From UBA3478 sp965662045 (lineage in GTDB: Bacteria > Bacteroidota > Bacteroidia > Flavobacteriales > Flavobacteriaceae), in contig CBFIGE010000002.1 of NCBI GenBank assembly GCA_965662045.1, positions 62,001-126,000 on the forward strand: a stretch of DNA of 64,000 bases. Reading direction: 5' to 3'. Shown here piece after piece: positions 33,771 through 43,343 of the stretch (position 1 is the stretch's first letter; every line of letters begins with the position of its first letter). A program made the position numbers and the translations under genes. The notes beneath the pieces were generated by a model. That model saw only the letters and a program-made list of their open reading frames with translations, did not search any database and was not told where the DNA came from.

Positions 33771-34940
33771 TTAGTCGTAGATGAGGTATTTGAGACGAAT
33801 TTCGTTGAATTCTTCTAAATCTTTTGACCAGCTTTCTCGTATTTTATCCGCAGACATACCCTGTTCAATTTGAAATCGCAGTTTTTCAGTTCCTGCGTGT
33901 TTGGTAAAAGAGTTGTCTAAAAAAAACGTTTGAGGATCACTGTGATTATAAGCTTTGATAAGCCAATTAAGGTGGACTCTCTCAGGTGCTACAATTTGAG
34001 ATAAATCCTCTCCATAACACATTTTATTTTGATGTTTGGGATATTTTGCACCTTCTTTTGAAACTGGAGTATAGGTCAGCTCAAAGTTTGCATATCCTTT
34101 AAATTCAGGAGATCCATAGCGCTGAAATTGAGCATCAGTTCCCCTACCAGCATTTATGGTTGTTCCCTCAAAAAAACCTAAACTTGGATATAGCGCTATA
34201 GATTGATCGTTTGGTAAGTTAGGAGAAGGTTTGATAGAGAGCGAAACTCTGTCGTTGCGATTAAAATTCTCAATCCGTATGATGTACAGTTCTGCTTCGG
34301 TGTCAGTATTAACCCATTTTTCTTTGTTGATCATTTCAGCATATTCTCCTATGCTCATTCCATAGACTAATGGAATTGAATTCATACCTAAAAAGCTTTG
34401 ATGTTTTTCTTCCATCGTAGGCCCGTCTACATAATTCATATGAGGATTGGGTCGATCTAAGACTATAATTGGTATTCCTTTTTCAATACAAGACTCCATT
34501 ACTAATTGTAAAGTGGCTATGTAAGTGTAAAATCTCACACCTACATCTTGTACGTCAAAAAGTACAATTTCAATATTTTCTAATTGTTCATTTGTTGGCT
34601 TTTTATTTTTTCCATAAAGTGAAATAAGGGGTAGCCCTGTTTTTTTATCTATATCGTTGTCTACATGTTCACCGGCATCAACAATTCCTCGAAAGCCATG
34701 CTCAGGAGCAAAGACCTTAGCAATATTTATATCGTGTTTCAGCAGACTGTCTACAAGATGAATAGGTGCTCGATTATAACGTTCTATCACTGAGGTTTGG
34801 TTGGCTACAATTGCAATAGATTTATTTTCAATAAGAGGTAGGTACGCATTGATCTGTTCAGCTCCTACTTTAAACTGGTTTTGAGCTTGGAGCGAAATTA
34901 CCATAAATAAAAATGCTATTTTTAAAAGCTTTTTAAACAT
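33771..34940 (-). CDS. namZ: Exo-beta-N-acetylmuramidase NamZ-like (DUF1343)
   Basis: A 389-residue secreted protein with signal peptide MFKKLLKIAFLFMVISLQAQ. The DUF1343 family has been shown to include NamZ, which releases terminal N-acetylmuramic acid from peptidoglycan fragments. Conserved segments are IAIVANQTSV, VFAPEHGFRG, LFDVQDVGVRFYTYIATLQ, VLDRPNPHM, GMSIGEYAEMIN and EGTTINAGRGTDAQFQRYGS. Cell-wall recycling in the periplasm is the likely role. Its start is only 6 bases from that of the divergent ABC permease. Confidence 0.9.
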   Translation of the reverse strand: MFKKLLKIAFLFMVISLQAQNQFKVGAEQINAYLPLIENKSIAIVANQTSVIERYNRAPIHLVDSLLKHDINIAKVFAPEHGFRGIVDAGEHVDNDIDKKTGLPLISLYGKNKKPTNEQLENIEIVLFDVQDVGVRFYTYIATLQLVMESCIEKGIPIIVLDRPNPHMNYVDGPTMEEKHQSFLGMNSIPLVYGMSIGEYAEMINKEKWVNTDTEAELYIIRIENFNRNDRVSLSIKPSPNLPNDQSIALYPSLGFFEGTTINAGRGTDAQFQRYGSPEFKGYANFELTYTPVSKEGAKYPKHQNKMCYGEDLSQIVAPERVHLNWLIKAYNHSDPQTFFLDNSFTKHAGTEKLRFQIEQGMSADKIRESWSKDLEEFNEIRLKYLIYD

Positions 34941-34946
34941 TATGAG

Positions 34947-36194
34947 GTGAGTTTCGAATTCTTTGTTGCAAGACGGTTTTTAAAGTCTAACAAGTCTAAA
35001 AGTACAATTTCAAGTCCAATTGTAAAAGTGAGTGTTAGCGCTATAGCAATAGGTGTGTTTATCATGCTTATTTCCATATCTGCAGCCTCTGGGCTTCAAT
35101 TGAAAATAAAAGAAAAAGTTTCGGCCTTTAAGGGGCATTATCAATTGTATCATTTTGATAATGCAAACTCTGATATTAGTATCACGCCAATGGATGCTTC
35201 TGAAATTGATTGGCGACGGCTTAAAGAGAATGTGCCTTCCCTTGAAAGATATTACCCAGTAATTCAAAAGGCTGGAATTATACGAACAGAAATCACATTT
35301 GAAGGAATAATTGCCAAAGGTGTAGATAGTGAATACAATTTTAGTGCATTTGAAGAATTCATAAGGTCGGGTCGAATACCAAATTATCAGACCGACAAAC
35401 CTTCAAAAGAGGTTCTTATATCCGCTCAAAAGGCAAAATTGTTAAACTTAAGAGTAGGTGACTCTTTCAACGCTTATTTTCTCAAAGAAAATGATCCTTC
35501 AGGAATACCAAATACTCGAAAATTTGAAGTCGCAGGAATTTATAACAGTGGCTTTGATGAGTTTGACGAGTTATTTGTATTTGTTGATCAACGTCATTTA
35601 CAATTGATCAATAGATGGAGCAATGAGGAGTTTGGTCATTATGAATTATTTATTTCTGATTTTGATGAAATAGACACCTATACTGAAACGATATACAATG
35701 AAACGCCTTCTACAATTGATGTAGCCACTATTAAACAGTCGTATTATACTGTTTTTGAATGGATAAAATTATTTGATTTTAATGTAGTCATCATAATTAT
35801 CATCATGCTTTTAGTGGGAGGCATTAATATGATTACGGCCTTATTGGTCTTAATCATTGAGAGGACGCAATCAATTGGTTTGCTCAAGGCTCTTGGAGCC
35901 ACAAGCTCCGCAATTCGAAAATTATTTCTAATCAAAGCTTTGAATTTGATCGTTAAAGGAGTTTTAATTGGTAATACTGCTTTTCTGAGCTTGTATTTCG
36001 CTCAAAAACAATGGGGCTTTTTGAAATTTCCAAACCCTGAGCAATACTATGTTGAAGTTATTCCTCTGCATCTTGAATTAGGTCAGATGCTTTGGGTGAA
36101 TCTAGGGGTTATCGGCTCTTGTATCCTAATGCTTATTATTCCTACTGTTGCTATTGCAAATATTGTTCCTTCGAAAGTGATGAAATTTAATTAA
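34947..36194 (+). CDS. LolC/LolE-type ABC transporter permease (FtsX-like)
   Basis: A 415-residue permease of the MacB/FtsX superfamily with four membrane helices: one near the N-terminus (SVSAIAIGVFIMLISISAAS), and three near the C-terminus after a large periplasmic domain. SIGLLKALGATSSAIRKLFL is the coupling segment contacting the ATPase. It likely sends lipoproteins toward the outer membrane with a LolD ATPase encoded elsewhere. The start is GTG (MSFEFFVARRFL), confirmed by family resemblance. The gene at 59087 could supply an ATPase but is FtsE-like. Confidence 0.88.
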   Translation: MSFEFFVARRFLKSNKSKSTISSPIVKVSVSAIAIGVFIMLISISAASGLQLKIKEKVSAFKGHYQLYHFDNANSDISITPMDASEIDWRRLKENVPSLERYYPVIQKAGIIRTEITFEGIIAKGVDSEYNFSAFEEFIRSGRIPNYQTDKPSKEVLISAQKAKLLNLRVGDSFNAYFLKENDPSGIPNTRKFEVAGIYNSGFDEFDELFVFVDQRHLQLINRWSNEEFGHYELFISDFDEIDTYTETIYNETPSTIDVATIKQSYYTVFEWIKLFDFNVVIIIIIMLLVGGINMITALLVLIIERTQSIGLLKALGATSSAIRKLFLIKALNLIVKGVLIGNTAFLSLYFAQKQWGFLKFPNPEQYYVEVIPLHLELGQMLWVNLGVIGSCILMLIIPTVAIANIVPSKVMKFN

Positions 36195-36200
36195 ACATAA

Positions 36201-37007
36201 ATGAGTATACAGGTTTTAAGTCACCTTTATAGAGGTCAGCATTTTGAAATCAAGTCAAACCATGGAGAATTGATTTCGTTTTTGGTGGATGGCTATGAAT
36301 ATATGCATCAAAAAGGTAGTCCTGGCTGGAAAAATTCTGACACTGAAATGTTTCCTATTATAGGTTCTATAAAGGAGGCTAACTATAGAATTAAAACGCC
36401 CAAGGAAGAGGCGGTGTTAGATCAGCATGGTTTATTACGAGAATTTCAATACGATTTGGTTTCAGAAAATTCAAAGTCTTTAGTTTATATTAAAGATTAT
36501 AAAGCCGGCACAGCAATCAGTAATTCTAAGTTTCCTGAAAATTCACCGGAGACCATTCAAAAATGGCCTTATGATTTTAGATTTTTGAAGAAGTTCAGTT
36601 TTACAAAATCTTCACTTCGCATAGACTTTGAAATTATTTCTGATTCCGATATGCCTTTTATGCTCGGTTATCATCCTGCATTTAAATTACGCAGTTCCAA
36701 TCCTGTGATATTTTCAAAAGACGTAGAGGTGTCTTTAAAAGAAATCTTAGAAGTTGGATCAAGGGCTTTTTTGATTGAAAATACCAACAAAGTTGTCTTG
36801 AATGATGACAAAAAATTACAATTGACTACGGAAGGATTTAATCACTTTATGTGCTGGACGGAGGTAAATAATATGCTTTGCATTGAACCGATTACTTTTT
36901 ATCCCTATGCTGTAAAGCAAAAAGATTTACACCTCGGCTTCGAGCATATACCCAATCGAAATGCAAAACAATTTTCGTTACAACTAAAACCGATTACAAG
37001 TGATTAA
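36201..37007 (+). CDS. Aldose 1-epimerase family protein
   Basis: A 268-residue mutarotase-like beta-sandwich. Features are DTEMFPIIGSIKEANYRI, DQHGLLREFQYDL with the substrate-binding His, MLGYHPAFKLR with a second His, and CIEPITFYPYA with the catalytic Glu. It resembles the LacX-type branch of the family. It interconverts sugar anomers, and its exact sugar is unknown. It lies 6 bases after the permease gene and overlaps the next gene by 8 bases. Confidence 0.86.
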   Translation: MSIQVLSHLYRGQHFEIKSNHGELISFLVDGYEYMHQKGSPGWKNSDTEMFPIIGSIKEANYRIKTPKEEAVLDQHGLLREFQYDLVSENSKSLVYIKDYKAGTAISNSKFPENSPETIQKWPYDFRFLKKFSFTKSSLRIDFEIISDSDMPFMLGYHPAFKLRSSNPVIFSKDVEVSLKEILEVGSRAFLIENTNKVVLNDDKKLQLTTEGFNHFMCWTEVNNMLCIEPITFYPYAVKQKDLHLGFEHIPNRNAKQFSLQLKPITSD

Positions 37008-37224
37008 ATTTATAATTCAAGGATGGATCATCTTAATTGTGGCCATCGCCGCTAATGCGTTAGTTGATTTTATTGGGCTTAAAGGATGGTATGAATTTTT
37101 ATCAGAGAGCAGTATAAGAAAAACAAGATTTGTGGATTATTTATGGTTATTTATACTCTATCCTTGTATTTTAGGCGCTGGTGTTTGGCTCGCTAATTCA
37201 CTAACGAAATATCTTGGCCTTTAA
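37000..37224 (+). CDS. Small membrane protein, unknown
   Basis: A 74-residue protein with two hydrophobic segments (about 4-24 and 48-66). It starts at GTG at 37000, overlapping the end of the aldose epimerase gene by 8 bases in another frame. The pattern FIGLKGWYEFL and SIRKTRFVDYLWL is not one I can place. Same strand and tight spacing on both sides suggest it is in one operon with its neighbours. Confidence 0.68.
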   Translation: MIKFIIQGWIILIVAIAANALVDFIGLKGWYEFLSESSIRKTRFVDYLWLFILYPCILGAGVWLANSLTKYLGL

Positions 37225-37236
37225 ATTAACAATCTT

Positions 37237-38133
37237 ATGAAAAGAAGAAGTTTTATACAACAGTCTGCACAAGTTTCATTAGCACTACCACTTTTGAGTG
37301 TAATGAGCTGTGAAGCGGAGTACAAACCCAAATATAAAATGGGCTTGCAATTGTTTACTGTACGAGATGCTATGGAAAATGATCCTGTGGGGACCTTAAA
37401 AGCACTAAAACAAATCGGTTATGAAGACTTTGAATCGTATGGATATGATGCTAAAAACAAGTTGTACTACGGGTTTAGTCCTAAGGAATTCAAAATGGTT
37501 TTAGACGACTTAAACCTTTCTACCTCGAGTGGCCATTACGGGGTAAACGGATTGATGGAAGTCTCAGAAGATGAACTTAAAGCATATGTTGACAGCTGTA
37601 TTGAAGGAGCTCTTGTGCTTGGAGACAGCTACATTGTATTTCCTTCACTAGCTCAGATATATCACAGTTTAGAAGGATATCAGTTGCTTGTTCAAAAATT
37701 GAATCAAATCGGTCGACGAATTCATGAAGCTGGTTTGGGATTTGCCTACCACAATTTTGGAGGTGATTTTGTGCAATACGGGGATAAAATGGGTATTGAT
37801 TGGATTATTCAAGAAACCAATCCCGACTGGGTTAAATTAGAAGTTGATTTTTATTGGGTAATGCACGCTGAAGTCATTACGCCTAAAGAATTTATCGCAA
37901 AAGCGATGTATAGAACACCACTTTGGCATATTAAAGATATGCACAAGGTTTCTCGTGATTACACAGAAATGGGTCATGGATCTATTGACTATACCACTAT
38001 ATTGCCTAGCGCTAGTGAATCAGGATTGGAATATTTCTACATCGAACAAGGTGGGAATTTTGCGGTGAATTCAATGCAAAGTGTAAAAACGAGTATCGAT
38101 TACGTTAAATCAAACATTACAATTCCATCATAA
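37237..38133 (+). CDS. Secreted xylose isomerase-like TIM-barrel protein
   Basis: A 298-residue sugar phosphate isomerase/epimerase-type protein. The N-terminus MKRRSFIQQSAQVSLALPLL and then MSCEAE shows an RR pair and a lipobox, so it is probably exported by Tat and possibly lipidated. KMGLQLFTVRDAM, FAYHNFGGDF, KLEVDFYWVMHAEV and LWHIKDMHKVS place the usual metal-binding Glu, His and Asp of the barrel. Exported members of this family are common in Bacteroidota, and their substrates are mostly unknown. Confidence 0.85.
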   Translation: MKRRSFIQQSAQVSLALPLLSVMSCEAEYKPKYKMGLQLFTVRDAMENDPVGTLKALKQIGYEDFESYGYDAKNKLYYGFSPKEFKMVLDDLNLSTSSGHYGVNGLMEVSEDELKAYVDSCIEGALVLGDSYIVFPSLAQIYHSLEGYQLLVQKLNQIGRRIHEAGLGFAYHNFGGDFVQYGDKMGIDWIIQETNPDWVKLEVDFYWVMHAEVITPKEFIAKAMYRTPLWHIKDMHKVSRDYTEMGHGSIDYTTILPSASESGLEYFYIEQGGNFAVNSMQSVKTSIDYVKSNITIPS

Positions 38134-38139
38134 AAAGGT

Positions 38140-39486
38140 TTATTCATCTTTGACGACCTTACCGTTTTTCATTATGAAGTTGACATGCTGCAATAAATTG
38201 ATATACCGCAGTACATCTCCTTTAACGGCTATAATGTCAGCCTTTTTTCCGGGACTTAAGGTGCCAACTTTATCCGAAACGCCCATAAAGTGAGAAGGCC
38301 AATAGGTTGCTGATTTAATGGCCTCTAAGGCTGGAACTCCCATTACTCTCACCCATATGTCCAATTCATTCCAAGTGCTTTGTGAGTGGAATTTTGCAGG
38401 AATTCCACTATCTGTACCAATTAGCATAACTACTCCTGATTTTCGGAGTTGATTGAATTTTGTTTTTAAGGTTGGTTTTCGAATTGGCGTTAATTGAAAA
38501 TAAGGAAGTTCTCCTGGTTTTTGAATGGAGTTTTTTATATCGGTGATCACTGTGTCAGGAAGACCTAAATGCCATGAGTCATTGTCAATTTTTTCAGGAT
38601 TATTGACCAGGTAGTCAAAGTTGTAAAGACCTTCTATAGTCGGAGTCCAATAAAGAGGTCCTTTATTCATTTGAGCCGTTCGTTCTACGATCATATCAAA
38701 GACATCGTCTGGATAGGCTGGGGCAGATGAGAGTCCAGTATGTTCAAAATTATCAATACCCGCTTTTAAACCTAATCTAATTTCTTCTGGTCGATGCGAA
38801 TGTGCAACGACTTTGAGATTGTGTTTATGTGCTTCATCAACCACTGCTGAAAGCTCTTCCCAAGTCATTTGGTCTTGGTCAATGAGTTTTATACAATCGA
38901 CTCCTGCTTTAGCCAAAATTCTCACTTTAGCTCGAGCATCTTTTTCTCCATCTACACCCCATCTAAAGGCCTCTGTACCCGGATAAGGCTTTTTTTGTAT
39001 GAAAGGTCCGCTCATATACATTGTTGGACCAGGTATGTCTCCACGATTTATAGCATCTCTTACATCTAGACTTTCTTTAAGAGGTCCACCTAAATCTCTT
39101 GCACTTGTCACTCCTGCCATTAAGAGTTGATGTGCAGATGAAGGCATAATGACGTCTTTGAACAAAGGGGGATAGGTTTCATCCCAATAACTGTAATCGG
39201 CATGTCCGTTAATCATTAAGTGTACATGCATATCCCAAAGTCCAGGTAAAACACTCATTCCTTCTGTAGAAATAATTTCTGCATTTTCAGGAATCTTTAT
39301 TTCCGCTTGAGTGCCCACGGCCGTGATGACATCCCCTTCGATTAATATGACGCTGTCTGGTATGGGGGCATTTCCATATCCATCAATGGTTGTTCCCCCA
39401 ACCAAGGCCTTAACTTGACCTTGAACTAAGGCGCTTATCAGAAAAAGAAAGAGAAAGCTTTGAAATTTATGAATGTAATCTAACAT
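38140..39486 (-). CDS. Secreted amidohydrolase family protein
   Basis: A 448-residue metal-dependent hydrolase with signal peptide MLDYIHKFQSFLFLFLISAL then VQGQ. Metal site: LPGLWDMHVHLM (HxH), DCIKLIDQ (Lys bridge), KVVAHSHRPEE, NFEHTGL and VMLIGTDSGIP (Asp). It resembles the imidazolonepropionase/prolidase-like group. A longer TTG start at 39516 would overlap the transporter gene and is less likely. It follows the AtoE-like gene by 19 bases, so the two may be co-expressed. Confidence 0.88.
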   Translation of the reverse strand: MLDYIHKFQSFLFLFLISALVQGQVKALVGGTTIDGYGNAPIPDSVILIEGDVITAVGTQAEIKIPENAEIISTEGMSVLPGLWDMHVHLMINGHADYSYWDETYPPLFKDVIMPSSAHQLLMAGVTSARDLGGPLKESLDVRDAINRGDIPGPTMYMSGPFIQKKPYPGTEAFRWGVDGEKDARAKVRILAKAGVDCIKLIDQDQMTWEELSAVVDEAHKHNLKVVAHSHRPEEIRLGLKAGIDNFEHTGLSSAPAYPDDVFDMIVERTAQMNKGPLYWTPTIEGLYNFDYLVNNPEKIDNDSWHLGLPDTVITDIKNSIQKPGELPYFQLTPIRKPTLKTKFNQLRKSGVVMLIGTDSGIPAKFHSQSTWNELDIWVRVMGVPALEAIKSATYWPSHFMGVSDKVGTLSPGKKADIIAVKGDVLRYINLLQHVNFIMKNGKVVKDE

Positions 39487-39505
39487 GATTTTGATCTGAC
39501 TTTGA

Positions 39506-40885
39506 TTATATCCCAACTAAATTAATTAAAAGCAACTGACCTGTAAAACAGAGTATAAACGGAATGACTAAGTAGCCCATGACATCGCGGGCCTGAAGAT
39601 TTGTGCCTTCGGACATAACAGGTAGTACCATGAGAATGAAAAAGGGCTGCAAGAGATTTGTCAAACTCTCTCCATAGGTGATGGCTAGAATTGTTTTAGA
39701 AATGAGCAACTGTTGAAATTCGGGATCGTAATCTTGAACTAAACTAAGGGTGGCTTCTAAAATGCTCGGTCCGATTACAGCAAATTCGCCTCCACCTGAG
39801 GGGATTGCAAAATTTACAATACCTCCGATGATAAAGGCCAAGCTAGGTAGGGTTTCAACCTCGGCAATTTTTATTAGTACTTCAGCTAAATAATTGGCCA
39901 AACCCGTGTTAATCATGATACCCATAATACCTGCATAAAAAGGAAACTGATATAATATTGCTGCTACATTACTGCTGCCTTTTTGCACGGCTTTACCATA
40001 AGCAAAAGGAGTGCGGTGAAGAATGAGTCCTATCATTAAAAAGATGAAAATCATAAGATTTAAATTCAGATCAAATCCACGCTCTTTAAAATGTTTAATA
40101 ACATAAAAGCCTCCGGCAAGTACAATGATGTATATCAAAAGTTTGCTGTGGTTGAGTCGGTCCGATAGTGATCGAGAAGTGGGGGTATTTGTTTTAATTT
40201 GTGTTTGTTCAGGAGCTTTAATAAGTAAATCGTTTAAACTTTCGTTTTGGGCTTTTTTTGGTTTGAGTAAAAAGATGAGTAGTGGCGTGATAATCAAATA
40301 AAACAGAATCATCGCAAAATTTAAGTTCGACCCTAATGTTTGGGTAGTCGAAATAGTTTCTGAAAGTATTCCTGCTTCGATGAGATAATTATTTTCTGTA
40401 TTGACCAGAAGCGGTATAGAACTTGAGAGCCCAGTAGACCATATGTTGTTTGAAAAATAAGTAATGGCAATAAGAAAGGGATAATTAACCCCTGAGACTT
40501 TAAGTGCTAATTTCCTTCCGAATACTGCGGCGATGACCACCCAACCCCAACTCACAAACGAAAGTAAAAGTCCAAAGAAGGCAACACTTAAATAAACCTG
40601 ATTTGGTGATTTGATATGTGCTGACCAGCTTTCAATTTTTTTATCGATAAATGGAGAGAGTGCTATGGCATATCCTGTAACGATAAGAAGACTCATTTGC
40701 ATTCCAAACTCAAGTAACATCCAAAATCCTTTATACCAAGAATCTACGATGTCAATCGCAGAGGCCTCTACAAACAGTACTGCCAGAAAAGCGACTATCA
40801 ATGTTAAAATCAAAGCAAAGACAAAGGAGTCAGGCATTATCTTCTTGAACTGAGCAGTAAAATAGTCTCCGAGTTTTTTTAGCAT
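39506..40885 (-). CDS. Short-chain fatty acid transporter, AtoE family
   Basis: A 459-residue transporter with about eleven hydrophobic segments. PDSFVFALILTLIVAFLAVL begins it, and SVAFFGLLLSFVSWGWVVIA, FAIPSGGGEFAVIGPSILEA and ITYGESLTNLLQPFFILMVL are AtoE-family signatures. It would import acetate, butyrate or acetoacetate-like acids. It heads a two-gene group with the amidohydrolase. Confidence 0.9.
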   Translation of the reverse strand: MLKKLGDYFTAQFKKIMPDSFVFALILTLIVAFLAVLFVEASAIDIVDSWYKGFWMLLEFGMQMSLLIVTGYAIALSPFIDKKIESWSAHIKSPNQVYLSVAFFGLLLSFVSWGWVVIAAVFGRKLALKVSGVNYPFLIAITYFSNNIWSTGLSSSIPLLVNTENNYLIEAGILSETISTTQTLGSNLNFAMILFYLIITPLLIFLLKPKKAQNESLNDLLIKAPEQTQIKTNTPTSRSLSDRLNHSKLLIYIIVLAGGFYVIKHFKERGFDLNLNLMIFIFLMIGLILHRTPFAYGKAVQKGSSNVAAILYQFPFYAGIMGIMINTGLANYLAEVLIKIAEVETLPSLAFIIGGIVNFAIPSGGGEFAVIGPSILEATLSLVQDYDPEFQQLLISKTILAITYGESLTNLLQPFFILMVLPVMSEGTNLQARDVMGYLVIPFILCFTGQLLLINLVGI

Positions 40886-41062
40886 GTTTTCAAGGTACTA
40901 TTTTTCAGTAAATGATTATTTTAATTACGCTAATCAATTTTTATCTCACTCAATTTTGGAGAAAGCAATTATCTTGTAGGTATATTTCAGTAATTCAATC
41001 CTTTTTTTTCAATAAGCAATGAGATTACAAAAGGTAAGAGTAGCTTAAAACGAACTAAAATT

Positions 41063-42109
41063 ATGTATAGTGTTGTAACCTTTGGAGAAATAATGCTTCG
41101 ATTATCCCCTCCAGGATTCTTGCGTTTTTCACAAACCAATAATTTCGATGTGGTTTATGGAGGAGGAGAATCCAATGTAGCTGTATCCCTTGCTAATTAT
41201 GGAGTAAAAGTTGATTTTGTCACCCGATTACCCGATAATGATTTAGGACAGTGTGCGCTAATGGAACTCCGAAAAATGGGAGTAGGGACCGAAAAAATTG
41301 TTTTTGGAGGTCAACGTTTAGGCATTTATTTTCTAGAGACGGGCGCAGTAAGCAGAGGAAGCAAAGTAATCTACGATCGTGCTCATTCTGCCATGGCTGA
41401 AATAACACCAGGTATGATTGATTGGCACAAAGTTCTCGAGAACGCCTCATGGTTTCATTGGACAGGTATCACTCCAGCAATTTCAAAAAGTGCTGCGAAT
41501 AGTCTTTTGGAAGCATTGAAAACTGCTAAAGAAAAAGGATTGACTATTTCTACGGATTTGAATTTCAGAGCCAAACTTTGGACGTATTGTGATTCAAAGG
41601 AGCGGGAGCAAATCATGACTGAGTTGACTTCTTATTGTGATATTGTACTGGGTAATGAAGAGGATGCTGAAAAGCATTTTAATATAAAACCTGAAGGATT
41701 AGATATTACCACTCAGGGCGAACAGGTCAAGGCAGATGCATTTTTATCTGTTTGTAAGCAGATGCGAGCTAAATTTCCAAATGCGAAGAAAATTATTACT
41801 ACACTAAGAGGTTCATTGTCAGCTTCGCACAACTCCTGGTCGGGAGTTCTTTATGATGGACAGCATATGTACAAATCAAAAGAATATCAAATTACTCATA
41901 TCGTCGATCGCGTTGGTGGAGGTGATTCCTTTATGGGTGGATTGATTTACGGCCTCATGCGTTATCCCGAAGACGATCAATACGCCTTGGATTTTGCAGT
42001 GGCAGCCTCTTGTTTAAAACACACTATAAAAGGTGATGCCAACCTAGTTAGCGAAGATGAAGTATTGAAGCTGATGTCTGGTGACACTTCAGGAAGGGTC
42101 GCTCGATAA
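41063..42109 (+). CDS. kdgK: 2-keto-3-deoxygluconate kinase (PfkB family)
   Basis: A 348-residue sugar kinase. FGEIMLRLSPPG and VYGGGESNVAVSLANYGVKV form the substrate site, STDLNFRAKLW the centre, and DRVGGGDSFMGGLIYGLMRY the anion hole and catalytic Asp (the usual DTxGAGD appears as DRVGGGD). The expected reaction is KDG plus ATP to KDPG. The adjacent eda gene, which splits KDPG, supports the substrate call. Its 177-base upstream gap holds no gene. Confidence 0.92.
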   Translation: MYSVVTFGEIMLRLSPPGFLRFSQTNNFDVVYGGGESNVAVSLANYGVKVDFVTRLPDNDLGQCALMELRKMGVGTEKIVFGGQRLGIYFLETGAVSRGSKVIYDRAHSAMAEITPGMIDWHKVLENASWFHWTGITPAISKSAANSLLEALKTAKEKGLTISTDLNFRAKLWTYCDSKEREQIMTELTSYCDIVLGNEEDAEKHFNIKPEGLDITTQGEQVKADAFLSVCKQMRAKFPNAKKIITTLRGSLSASHNSWSGVLYDGQHMYKSKEYQITHIVDRVGGGDSFMGGLIYGLMRYPEDDQYALDFAVAASCLKHTIKGDANLVSEDEVLKLMSGDTSGRVAR

Positions 42110-42158
42110 TTTATATTTCTTAAATTCAGTAAATCATTTATAAAGAATCACAAGCTTA

Positions 42159-42824
42159 ATGACTCAAAATTCCAAAATAGAAATTTTAAATCTCATGAGA
42201 GAAATGGGAATGGTTCCATTGTTCTATCATTCAGATATTAGTGTTGCAAAACAAGTACTTCAAGCCTGTTATGATGGAGGAGCACGATTGTTAGAATTTA
42301 CGGCAAGAGGTGATTTCGCTTGTGATGTTTTTACTGAACTAAGTGCCTATGCTAAGGAAAACCTGGAAGGTATGATTTTAGGGGTTGGTTCCATAACGGA
42401 TGCTGCCGCGGCATCACTTTACATGCAAATGGGAGCTCGATTTGTAGTAACACCTTCTCTGCGTGAAGACATTGTAAAAATCTGTAACCGAAGAAGGGTG
42501 CTCTGTGCACCTGGTTGTGGTTCGCTAACAGAGATCAATCGCGCTGAAGAATTAGGGTGTGATGTTGTCAAGTTATTTCCGGCCTCTGTCTACGGACCTA
42601 AATTTATCAAAGCGGTGAAAGGTCCCCAGCCATGGACGTGTATCATGCCAACTGGAGGTGTTCAAACTGATAAAGAAAGTTTAAAATCGTGGATTGATGC
42701 GGGTTCATTTTGTGTGGGATTGGGGTCGCAACTCATCGACTCACATTCTGTAAATAGCAGAGACTATAGGGGTATAAAAGAAAAGGTAGCACAGACCTTA
42801 AAAACGATACGTGAACTTCAATAA
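42159..42824 (+). CDS. eda: KDPG/KHG aldolase
   Basis: A 221-residue class I aldolase making pyruvate and glyceraldehyde-3-phosphate from KDPG. Motifs: DGGARLLEFTARGDFA (Glu), GVGSITDAAAASLYMQMGAR, CAPGCGSLTEI, VVKLFPASVYGPKFIKAVKG (Schiff-base Lys) and IMPTGGVQ. It is 49 bases after kdgK. With kdgK it forms the last two steps shared by Entner-Doudoroff and uronate (alginate or pectin) breakdown. Confidence 0.94.
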   Translation: MTQNSKIEILNLMREMGMVPLFYHSDISVAKQVLQACYDGGARLLEFTARGDFACDVFTELSAYAKENLEGMILGVGSITDAAAASLYMQMGARFVVTPSLREDIVKICNRRRVLCAPGCGSLTEINRAEELGCDVVKLFPASVYGPKFIKAVKGPQPWTCIMPTGGVQTDKESLKSWIDAGSFCVGLGSQLIDSHSVNSRDYRGIKEKVAQTLKTIRELQ

Positions 42825-42839
42825 AAAGCCCAAAGTTTC

Positions 42840-43316
42840 ATGAATTCGGATTCAATTCTCATACGAAATGCTGTAATAGATGACCTGTCACAACTACTAG
42901 AATTTGAACAAAAATTAATCGCTTATGAGCGGGATTTTGATCCAAACCTTAAAGCTGGAAAAATTCACTACTACGACATCAAAAAATACATTTTAGACCC
43001 AGAAGTCAAGGTGGTAGTGGCTGAACACGAAGAGCTTGTTATAGGTTCCGGTTACGGGCTTATTAAATCAAGTGTGTCTTATAAAAACCCTGAGACTTTT
43101 GTTTACTTAGGTTTTATGTATGTCGAAGAAAATTTTCGCGGTCGAGGCGTGAATCAATCTATCATACAATCAATTTTCAATTGGGGTAAAGAAAAAGGTC
43201 ATGACGAATTTCAACTCGATGTGTACAGTGAGAATGAAAGTGCGCTTTTAGCTTATGAAAAGACAGGTTTTAAACCCTATTTACAAAAAATGCGAATAAA
43301 GAGACCTCTTGGGTAA
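42840..43316 (+). CDS. GNAT-family N-acetyltransferase
   Basis: A 158-residue acetyltransferase. IRNAVIDDLSQLLEFEQKL starts it, and YLGFMYVEENFRGRGVNQSI holds the acetyl-CoA pyrophosphate loop (RGRGVN). DVYSENESALLAYEKTGFKP is the C-terminal signature. The acceptor is unknown. It is 15 bases after eda. Its stop codon lies inside the loop of a terminator hairpin. Confidence 0.88.
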   Translation: MNSDSILIRNAVIDDLSQLLEFEQKLIAYERDFDPNLKAGKIHYYDIKKYILDPEVKVVVAEHEELVIGSGYGLIKSSVSYKNPETFVYLGFMYVEENFRGRGVNQSIIQSIFNWGKEKGHDEFQLDVYSENESALLAYEKTGFKPYLQKMRIKRPLG

Positions 43317-43336
43317 ATACCAAGAGATCTCTTTTT
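43300..43336 (+). terminator. Intrinsic terminator after the kdgK-eda-GNAT operon
   Basis: AGAGA (43300-43304) plus CTCTTGG (43306-43312) pairs with CCAAGAG (43320-43326) plus TCTCT (43328-43332), with one C-A mismatch. A run of five T residues follows. The 5' arm lies in the last codons of the acetyltransferase gene, so the terminator overlaps coding sequence. Confidence 0.8.
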
Positions 43337-43343
43337 AGGTCGC

